Assembly (NCBI GenBank): GCA_947179485.1
Contig: OX359246.1
Span: 40,279,632-40,343,631 of the forward strand
Reading direction: 5' to 3'
Source of the DNA: Allacma fusca
Lineage: Eukaryota > Arthropoda > Collembola > Symphypleona > Sminthuridae
DNA: 64,000 nucleotides
Each line of letters opens with the position of its first letter. Position 1 is the stretch's first letter. Below, piece after piece: positions 55,391-64,000 of this stretch. The notes beneath the pieces were generated by a model. It made no database searches, was not told the DNA's origin, and saw nothing but the letters and a program-made list of their open reading frames with translations. Both the position numbers and the translations under genes were made by a program.

Positions 55391-55619
55391 ATACATATAC
55401 TTTAATTATGAATCCTGCATCATGTAAATTACAACCTCAATACTTAAGCATTTAAAGACGGATTTTAAACAATCCCAAATTCTCTGTTCCTCTCATGCCT
55501 ATGTAGCGTTTTCCAATTTTTGAACGCATTTATATTCACGAACAAAATTTTTACATTTTGTATTTTCCGGACCGCAATCTGAATTAATACATAGAATGCA
55601 GTTTTGAATTGAGTACAAC

Positions 55620-56240
55620 ATTTCGGGCTAAGTTCTGTTCCAAGTAAAACAACAATAGTTGAACTAATGGTGGGACTTGGATATTATATATTCACAAATC
55701 TTGACCAAAATCTTGAGTAAAGTTGTATTAAAGCTCTTAAAGTTGGGTACATAATGGGAGTTTTTCCGGTTAATGGAATTCAAAAAAAAGATGCATGAAT
55801 ATCGCTCCACGTAAGGTGCGTTGTTACCAAAACATTAATACATTTCATCATACTGTCATTTTCCTTTTGTTATTCACTAAGTGCCAGCAGTGTCATACAA
55901 ACGTAAGCAATCATTTTCGCCCATTTATTACTAGTATACACCCTTTAAATAACAATCCAGCTTGAGAATCAGTATCATGACCCTCACAAGAATACTCGAA
56001 AAGGCAACATGAATAAATACTGCTAGGGTTAGCTTGAGCATCCTCTAGTTTTATATATTTTGTCTTTAAAGGTTCTTACTTCATTGGATTTTGCATACAT
56101 TACTGCATCATGGGTGAGCCTTACAAAACAACCCAAATCAAGTACATACAAGGTCACCCATATGATTTCCAGCGTCATCCTACATAAGGGTGTAGTTCAT
56201 ACAATATTTGTTTTGCTCTAAATGCATTGACATGAATGAA
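55620..56240 (+). pseudogene. Relic of chemoreceptor exon 1 (second copy)
   Basis: Matches 43141-43760 along its length, including CTTAAAGTTGGGTA. Heavily mutated. Confidence 0.5.
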
Positions 56241-56253
56241 TGTGTGTGTACTA

Positions 56254-58610
56254 CAGGGGTGTTTACCTTAACAGTGACCGTGTTTGAACTATTATTTCAA
56301 CGAGGTAAAACTGGGAAAACATTTTTTCACATTTGTTTTCGTGTTAACCATTGTTTTTAACGTGAAAACTGATTTACACTTTTAGGAAAAACAGTTTGCG
56401 TGTATTTTTCTGGGACCGTCCTATTACACTACTCGATCTAGTTTTTCCGAAGCTTTTGCATTTGAACTACTTTGGCACAAACATTTTGTGATGCAGTAAT
56501 CGAAGCGCATTATATTTAAGGAATACATCATTAAGTGACGTATGAAGATTATGCGATTTGAGAATGTAAGTTATCCCGATGACCTCTTACAATTCCCGGG
56601 GATAATCCAGTAGGAAACGGGTAGTACAGGAAATGTCCGATCACCATGACCAAACACCTTCAATGTCTCCTCAAAACGCATGTAAGGGACATTAGCCTCA
56701 ACTCAAGGTTTTCAAACGTCCCTAATAAAATACGGGTATGGAAAATCTTCTAAATTGTCAACGCACTAAATAATGATCAGATTGGCAACTGTGTGACTTA
56801 TTTCACCTGATTCCAACATGGCAACTATCCCTGTCAAAAAAAGGCAAATATCTCGTCCAAAAATTCGCAACTTTACTCAGTTTGGCACGTGTATGCGCAC
56901 ACAATTTTCAAAAAATGGCAACTATCTCATTCAAAAAGTGTCAACTTAGCCCACTTTGGCACCTATGTAGGTAATAAAATTTTTTTAAAAAGTGGCAACT
57001 TATCCCAGTTTGGCACTTATATACGTACAAATTTTTTAAACAAAATGTCAAGTTATATTAGTTTGGCACGTGTATGCGCACACAATTTTCAAAAAATGGC
57101 AACTATCTCATTCAAAAAGTGTCAACAGCCCACTTTGGCACCTATGTAGGTAATACAATTTTTTTTAAAAGTCGCAAATCATCCCAGTTTGATACGTATA
57201 TACGTACAAATTGTTTTAACAAATTGGCAAGTCGTCCCAGTTTGGCACGTGTATGGCCATAAAATTTCAAAAAAGTGCGACCAAATTTTTTAAAATGTGG
57301 CAACAAATCCCGCTTTGCCATATGTAGGTAAACATTTGTTTTAAAAATTGGCAACTCATCCAAAATTGGCACGTGTATGACCAGTAATTTAAAAAATTAT
57401 AACTAATATACTAACTTTTTTTAAAATGGCAAGTCATCCCAGTTTGGCACGTGTATAATCCCAAATTTTAGAAACTGTCACCAAATTTTTAAAAACGTGG
57501 CAACCAACCCCGCTTTGGCATGTATGTAGGTAAATATTTGTTTTAAAAAATGGCAACTCATCCAAAATTGGCACGTGTATGACCACAAATTTAAAAAATT
57601 ACAACTAATATACTAATCGCAGTTTGGCATGTATGTAGGTATAACTTTTTTTAAAATGGCAAGTAATCTCAGTTTGGCACGTGTATGGGCATAAAATATT
57701 TAAAAAGTTGCAACTTCACCCAGTTTGGCCCGTGTGTAGGTAATAATTTAAAAAAAAAATGGCAACTCATCCCAGTTTTTAAACTCTACTGCATTGGCAT
57801 ATGAAGGGGTACTATTTTGGCCACGCACCAGCGCGAAGATTTTCCATACCCGATAAAATAGTGTGTAGTAATTCTTACTTTCAGAGGGACTATTGTTATG
57901 GATACAAACACCAGGTTTAACATTAGCGCTGACCAACCCTTATGTCACCACAAACGTTTCTCTGGTCTTGACGAAATGACAATTATTTTCATGTAAATCA
58001 AAGATGCTGCACTGTCAATTAAAGTCTTCGACCCAGACGAATGTCTCCCAAAAGATTGCCACAAATTTGGACTAATTACATTGCCCGTACGGAAAAGCTC
58101 GTAGCTCTTCCGGGAATTTGTATTCCGGTTCCTCTTATTGTGGCCCCTTAATTTGAGAATGTAACAGATTTCGTGCAAATATTTATGCAGGATTTGATTT
58201 TCTTATCATCACCAATATATGCACTATCTTCGCCATCAGTAATTTTTTCATATACTTGTCCGCGGCAACCTAGTTTTGAGTTTTTCCGAAGTTACCCGGA
58301 TTCTTTATGAAAAAGTTTCCAGGAGTTTCTTTTTTAAAATAAATACTAAAATAAATTCCGTGTCAGGAAATGTAAACATTATCAAAAAATATTTTCATCA
58401 ACTGTTTACATGGGCTTATAACTTCGGAAACCCCTTAGATACGCATAACAACTTTGGTCATTTTTTCGGGAGTAACTTGAATGAGGAAACATTTGAAATT
58501 GAGCACATCTATTAACGATACTCCAAATTATCTATAACGATGGCGAAAAAATCGACCGTAGTTTATTATGCGCGGGCCAAGGACGGTTACTTTTAAAGTA
58601 ACCACCCCTG
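56254..58610. mobile_element. DNA element with CAGGGGTG ends, splitting the duplicated receptor block
   Basis: Inverted ends CAGGGGTGTTTACCTT and CAGGGGTGGTTACTTT. Comparison with the sister block shows the insertion: 43760-43775 continues unbroken there (TACTATTAAGTACTGG), while here the same sequence is split. A clean target duplication is not visible. It holds an irregular array at 56815-57785 but no recognisable transposase. Confidence 0.65.
56815..57785. repeat. Irregular minisatellite (TTTGGCACGTGTATG words)
   Basis: Alternating words GGCAACTCATCCCAGTTTGG and CACGTGTATGNGCACAAATTT recur at spacings of about 60-80 bp, with much variation. It gives spurious ORFs on both strands. Confidence 0.7.
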
Positions 58611-58805
58611 AATTAGGTACTGGTACTCTTTAAGTTAATACATAACTCTTTCCTCCAAAATGTTTTTGATTGTTTGTGGAGATATGAATAACTGCATTAA
58701 ATATAAACATTTCTTAAAATCTAGGTTATACACATACCTTTACACTGAAATGATTTAATGACACCTCTGACAAAATGATTGTGTATCTTAGGCTTTTATC
58801 ACTAA

Positions 58806-59918
58806 TGGAACTAAATATACCGAATATGTATTTGAGAAACTGCTGTGGCTGGAATGGCACTAAAGAATATTTAAACCGTTTGATACGTTTAGATGACGAC
58901 GCGCTAGGTACACGTTCACGTTTTTACAGCAGTGTTACATTTTAAAATTCCCAATGATTCACTGGAATAAATAAGAAGTTGATTCATACACAATAAATTG
59001 ATTTAACGAGATATTTTATCTGTATAGCTGACCAAATGAAGTCTCGTGAATGTAGCACTAACCTTTCAACCAATCAAAGGCATTCCAGCCGTATCATGCG
59101 GAATTCAGCAATCATTTTCACAATATATTTACTGGTGTACTCTCTTCGAATGATCCTGTGGCCAGAGAAACCATATCATATAACCAGTATGCTCAAAAAT
59201 GCAAAACGTATAAATATAGTGAGAGTTGCAATGAGCATCCTCCAATTTTACGTATTTTGTATTCAGAAGTTTGTCTGTCACTGGACTTTTTTATTGTAGA
59301 ATATGTATCATGGGAGCGTAATGTGCAAACACTTATGGTAAACAGCTTTGCGTCAATAGACCTGCTTGATAATACTATTCAAACAATCGCTGTTCATTTT
59401 GGTAACACACAAATACACCAAATCATTTTAAAAAATTATATTATTTTTACTCATAGCCAGCTGAAACTTTCTAAGTGGAAGGAATACTCTTCCAGAAATT
59501 TGGAAGACGCTGCAAGCAAGTTTGATGTGTTGAGGGTTCTACAAAGTGAACAGAACGCCATTTGGAATCGTGTGTACTTTGTTTGTTTCTTGGCATACGT
59601 CGTTTTTACTACAAATAATGTTTATCTTGTTGTTTTGACACAAACTCGCAAAGCTGTATTTGTGTCATTGGCCATGAGCTACAATAATGTAGCTTGGTGA
59701 ATTCAGTGGCACAGCAATATGAGGCTTCTCGGAAAGTTCTGGATTCTTGGATGTATTTTCGAGGAAATTGTTTGTTTCGGAAACGCTTTAAAAGGATTTA
59801 ACCTATTCGTACCCAAAATGGATGGCTCGGGTATGTTGACAGGCCGTTGACTTTGACATTCCTGGGAATTATCATTGACAATACTGTGTCTTCAGTTGTT
59901 CGCAATCGAAATGCTTAA
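58806..59918 (+). pseudogene. 7TM chemoreceptor pseudogene (copy 2)
   Basis: Paralogue of 44241-45603. Only the last 100 bases of exon 1 remain (58806-58907); the preceding part, about 550 bp, is deleted compared with copy 1. Exon 2 (59028-59918) has the same acceptor TCTGTATAG. Its frame breaks near 59294 (two bases fewer than copy 1 in the T-rich stretch) and again near 59690, giving a stop at 59698-59700; more changes follow. Clearly non-functional. Confidence 0.85.
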
Positions 59919-60198
59919 AATGAAACTCTGAATAGTGAGTTCCAAGGTGCAACTGTGGTTATAGAATAAATTTTGTTCTCTTCGTGTAATCAACTTTCAA
60001 TCGATTTAGAGTTCACGAGACCGTTCCGCGACGGTTTCTGATTACGGGGTCATGGTATTCTTGGAACTTGAAAAAAGGCAGTTTTGATATTCCTTTTAAA
60101 TGGTTCGATCAACATGGGTTCGTATAGGTTTGGCTGAAAAATGGACTGTATAGTTGGTGATCACATCCATACTACTCCCTATCTCGGCAAGTGATTTA

Positions 60199-61947
60199 CA
60201 GAGCTATGCAGCATTTTCAAATACAGTATTTTAAAAACGTATTTTGAGACCACAAAGTATTTTATATTTCAAAGTTAGTAAGCAGTGAGGAAGTATTTTG
60301 TACTTAGTATTTTGAGAGCCAGTAAGTACAAAAGTATTTGGTGTTTACTTACTCTTAATGACATGTGAAATGTATTTAAAATAAAATATTTGGCTCAAAA
60401 TACTTTTCAGTAGCATTATTTCTGAATTTGACATTGTATGCAGTTTGTATGATGTGCAATATCTGTGAAAAATTCATTTTATCATTGGAATAACATACGT
60501 TGGAATGAATCCGTGAACTACATCAAACACGTTCAGGTTTTCTTTACTACGTATCGTCGTTTAAGAGGCGAAATGGTCTACGCGAGCATGCTTTTGTACA
60601 GCACAGACCATTTTGCCTCTTCAACAACGATATCTAAGATACGCCGATGACCGACTCGATTTAATTTTCAGATACTAACTCCTTTTTATAATAATTATTC
60701 CGAAAATACATTTAATTACTAATAAATAAAAATTATGTGAAGTAATTTTAATTCACATTTTTTCATTAACAGTTAAACCGACTTAAAATATAATTATAAT
60801 GGACTGACCTATTCGGCAGCCGTTGAACATTTTGTTACTACACATGCCTTATATGCAGTCTTTGAATTGTTTAAAATTGTGATTGTTTTAAAAAGTTTGT
60901 GTTCTAGAAACTGAAACGAGTGAGCAATATGTGGGTATTTTGTATTTGAGTATTTTAAATTACCTACCTGTATTGCATTTTTATTACAATTTTAGCAATG
61001 TAACCTGAGGAATTTTACTTTGTATTTTGTATTTAATATATTTTATTTCAGGTATTTTACTTTGTATTTTCCATATTTTATTTCAGGTATTTTACTTTGT
61101 ATTTTCCATATTTTATTTCAGGTATTTTACTTTGTATTTTCCATATTTTATTTCAGGTATTTTACTTTGTATTTTCCATATTTTATTTCAGGTATTTTAC
61201 TTTGTATTTTCCATATTTTATTTCAGGTATTTTACTTTGTATTTTCCATATTTTATTTCAGGTATTTTACTTTGTATTTTCCATATTTTATTTCAGGTAT
61301 TTTACTTTGTATTTTCCATATTTTATTTCAGGTATTTTACTTTGTATTTTCCATATTTTATTTCAGGTATTTTACTTTGTATTTTCCATATTTTATTTCA
61401 GGTATTTTACTTTGTATTTTCCATATTTTATTTCAGGTATTTTACTTTGTATTTTCCATATTTTATTTCAGGTATTTTACTTTGTATTTTCCATATTTTA
61501 TTTCAGGTATTTTACTTTGTATTTTCCATATTTTATTTCAGGTATTTTACTTTGTATTTTCCATATTTATTTTATTTCAGGTATTTTACTTTGTATTTTC
61601 CATATTTTATTTCAGGTATTTTACTTTGTATTTTCCATATTTTATTTCAGGTATTTTACTTTGTATTTTCCATATTTTATTTCAGGTATTTTACTTTGTA
61701 TTTTCCATATTTTATTTCAGGTATTTTACTTTGTATTTTCCATATTTTATTTCAGGTATTTTACTTTGTATTTTCCATATTTTATTTCAGGTATTTTACT
61801 TTGTATTTTCCATATTTTATTTCAGGTATTTTACTTTGTATTTTCCATATTTTATTTCAGGTATTTTACTTTGTATTTTCCATATTTTATTTCAGGTATT
61901 TTATTTTGTATTTTGTCATCGAAAACCAAGTCTTTTGCATACCTCTG
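60199..61947. mobile_element. hAT-like element (CAGAG[CG]TATGC ends) with 35-bp array
   Basis: Inverted ends CAGAGCTATGCA and CAGAGGTATGCA, with 8-bp duplications gtgattta (60191-60198 and 61948-61955). AAGTATTTT/AAAATACTT words lie in the left part. The right part is the 35-bp array. No transposase. Confidence 0.85.
61051..61894 (+). repeat. 35-bp minisatellite, 24 near-identical units
   Basis: 24 units beginning GGTATTTTACTTTGTATTTT. The only length change seen is a 4-base gain near 61567. The unit has no stop in any plus frame and 35 is not a multiple of three, so all three frames stay open and give long meaningless ORFs (up to 338 codons). Confidence 0.95.
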
Positions 61948-62046
61948 GTGATTTATAATGTAAGTGAAAAGATAATATTATATTCTTTTCATTTTGAAAA
62001 GGCATTTGTGTTTATGTATTACAAGGGCATTCTTTACACCTAGAGC

Positions 62047-62645
62047 CAAAGGTGGGCGCATACCCTACATGTATGCCTACAAGTAGGCAAAAATGTAGGC
62101 TATGGTCAAATTTACGCATATTTTGTAGGCATTTGTATGTAGGCTGTATATTTCGAGGGAAAAATGTATGCAATGTATGTATGCTGGGAATAATCAGTAC
62201 GTACCTACATAAAAAAAGGTAGGTACTTAAGCATGAAAATGTATGTATGTTTGTTTGAACCTTTCGTATTCCAAAGCGCTGAATAAAAGCCCCATCTACA
62301 CTTTGGTTCACATATATACATATGTTATGTTACTTTTGTTTACGTGCTGGAGTAAAAACGATTTTAATTCGTTTTCAGCAATTACAATGAATGATTGAAT
62401 AATTTCATTTTAGTTATGCAGGTATGAATCAATTACGACAAAGAGGTATGTTAGTTGTAGGTAGGGACAATTCTCGGGAGTAATGTATGTAGGTTGTAGG
62501 TAGGGTCAACTCTCGGGAGGGATGTATGTAGGTTGTAGGTAGTGTCAACTCTCGGGTGGGATTTATGTAGGCTAAAATGTAGGTTGTACGTAAGAACCTA
62601 AAAATATGTAGGCTTTAAGGTATGCGAAAACTTTGCCCACCTTTG
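62047..62645. mobile_element. hAT-like MITE (CAAAGGTGGGC ends)
   Basis: 599 bp, ends CAAAGGTGGGC/GCCCACCTTTG, 8-bp duplications cctagagc (62039-62046 and 62646-62653). ATGTAGGC/GTAGGTAG words throughout. Same family as 46567-47838. Confidence 0.87.
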
Positions 62646-62856
62646 CCTAGAGCTGACATCGCTTGTGTACTAGACACAGATGTAATTCATTTATTAATAT
62701 AACAGCGTTTAGATCACGCCATGTCATATACAGATAGCTAATACCTACAAAATCCCGAACGAAAATATTCCTCAAACTTACAAGCTGCAAATATCTATTT
62801 ATATTTATAATAATTCTAGTGACTTCTACTATTAAATATTGACTTGTGTTGTATAT

Positions 62857-63020
62857 TCATTTGTAAGCAAGGGGTAACACCACTTGTTGGAATACGAAAT
62901 CGATGCAATTAGGCGTTGATGTTCTCTCAAATCTAATGAACGGTGAGGCCTGAACAGCCACATTATTTGGAATGGATGCCAGGTTGATACGATCTTCCAC
63001 AAGCATATTTGAATAATAGA
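62857..63020 (-). pseudogene. C-terminal exon of a chemoreceptor, isolated
   Basis: Minus-strand frame ending in TGA (62859-62857) encodes FIRFERTSTPNCIDFVFQQV. This aligns with HRLERASTPNFVDFVVRNV at the C-terminus of the receptor at 4830-6166, with the same distance to the stop. An acceptor-like TTTTGAG lies near 63021. No further receptor exons were found up to the window end, so it is a fragment, or the rest is far upstream. Confidence 0.5.
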
Positions 63021-63160
63021 CCTCCTCAAAACCAAAAATAAAATTTCACGTAATGATTTATTGCAAAACGTTTATAGCAATTTTTATTTCATGAATGTAG
63101 TTGAAAATTTGCATATATATTTATTGATATGTATATTGTATACTTTTGTGCACGCAGGTT

Positions 63161-64000
63161 ATCCGTGCTTTATGGATTATCATGACAAGTTATAGTTCTC
63201 GTAAAAGAAGTGGCGAAGAATGTGAAGGAAATTCATGTAAGTCTTTTGGTTTGATGTGTTATGGATTAAGCACACAGTTCCTACAATATTAATTACCAAT
63301 CAAATAATGCATTTTGGAACAGTTCACAATTGGCAAATACACTTGTTGTTGTACATACTCACTGTCAATGTGTTTTTAACAATGAAATTTTAAATCTTTT
63401 CATTTTTGCTGATTTGAATAAAACTACCGAGAAAATCATTAAAAAGGTCTACGTTTTACAATTCTCAGTGGGAAGAGGATATCAATACCAAAAATTGGTT
63501 ACGTCAAATTAGCAAAGATTACCGTATTGCCAGGTGTTTAGTGTGTAAAAAGACTTTTTCTGTGAAGTATGAAGGATTTGGGTCTGTTAAATCCAGGGAC
63601 GGGAAGGGGCGTGAACACGAATACTTTTTTAAACCTTCAGATACGAAGGAAATACTTGACAAATGGCTTTGCATGGTCGAAACAATTTTTGTTATTTTTT
63701 TTTCGTAAACTAATTCCGATTCCTATTCTATTACTTTTCTTTAAGCCAAATGTTTAGGTATTGTAAGTATCCAATTTCAACAATTCTTTTTAAATTCCAA
63801 TTCTACTATCATTGATCTAGTTGTCTATACTTACAACTAATCATTGCAACTGTTCATTTACATACAATAGAGGTACAAAATTTTTGGGGCACTGTGAAAT
63901 TCGGATTCGGATTCCCGTCCCTGGTTAAATCTCACCTGAAAAGTTCCAAACGTAAAATACTAGTGAAAGCAGCTGTTGAAACTAAAAATGTTCTGAATTG
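63161..64000 (+). pseudogene. BED-finger-type gene split by a MITE (3' end outside window)
   Basis: A candidate exon at 63161-63237 lies between GCACGCAG and GTAAGT and holds an ATG (MTSYSSRKRSGEECE). A second exon from about 63469 (acceptor AATTCTCAG) encodes WEEDI, a WL, then CLVCKKTFSVKYEGFG. The matching SHLKSSKR half resumes at 63924 after a 330-bp insertion. C-x2-C followed by SHxxSxK is the pattern of BED/hAT-type zinc fingers (DNA binding), though the last ligand position has Arg instead of His or Cys. The phases of the two exons do not fit simply, so splicing is uncertain. The host gene may itself derive from a transposase. Confidence 0.5.
63594..63923. mobile_element. 330-bp hAT-like MITE (CAGGGACGGGAA ends)
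   Basis: Ends CAGGGACGGGAA and, inverted, CAGGGACGGGAATCC, with 8-bp duplications gttaaatc (63586-63593 and 63924-63931). It interrupts the zinc-finger frame at the codon after VK. Confidence 0.87.

Noticed and set aside
61020-62043. Three overlapping ORFs of 284-338 codons, Phe/Tyr/Ile-rich, membrane-like
   Set aside because: They are translations of the 35-bp minisatellite in three frames; the unit lacks stops and the proteins repeat every 35 residues.

Overview
This is eukaryotic DNA: AT-rich, with spliced genes carrying short GT-AG introns (about 75-200 bases) and a very high transposon load. The gene families point to an arthropod. There are several seven-transmembrane gustatory-type chemoreceptors (one ending in the TYxxxxLQ-type motif of arthropod Grs, others of a divergent multicopy type), a BTB-BACK gene and a trypsin-like protease relic. 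A springtail-like hexapod is my best guess, but this is inference. No rRNA, tRNA or CRISPR array was seen.

Layout. 1-618: last exons of a Gr-type receptor (+). 2.36-4.7 kb: a hAT-like element with a SINE inside it, then a fold-back element with 9-bp target duplications. 4.8-6.2 kb: a complete three-exon receptor (-). 6.8-13.1 kb: hAT-like and pogo-like elements, a decayed serine-protease gene (-) and a transposase relic. 13.8-27.4 kb: a six-exon BTB-BACK gene (+) whose fourth intron holds a 10.6-kb Ty3/gypsy LTR retrotransposon in antisense orientation (15254-25872) and a Harbinger-type MITE. 28.1-30.4 kb: a hAT-like element with two more inside. 31.3-37.4 kb: a young BEL/Pao element (-) with LTRs differing at only two positions. 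37.6-40.6 kb: a hAT-like element with an inner element that carries a DUF4806-like pseudogene. 42-46 kb and 55.6-60 kb: two copies of a duplicated chemoreceptor block, both frameshifted. 46.4-49.7, 53.0-55.4, 56.3-58.6, 60.2-61.9 and 62.0-62.6 kb: further DNA transposons, several nested and several holding minisatellites. 62.9 kb: a last-exon receptor relic (-). 63.2-64 kb: a BED-finger-type gene split by a small hAT-like element.

Three observations stand out. At least twelve insertions with 8-bp target-site duplications and short terminal inverted repeats can be bounded to the base, and most are filled with their own short repeated word. The gypsy element has a textbook -1 frameshift signal between gag and pol, a long Asn/Ser-rich pol tail, a spliced extra ORF, and a palindromic CCTNAGG word scattered at 18 places. 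The two receptor paralogues carry different indels within a few codons of each other.
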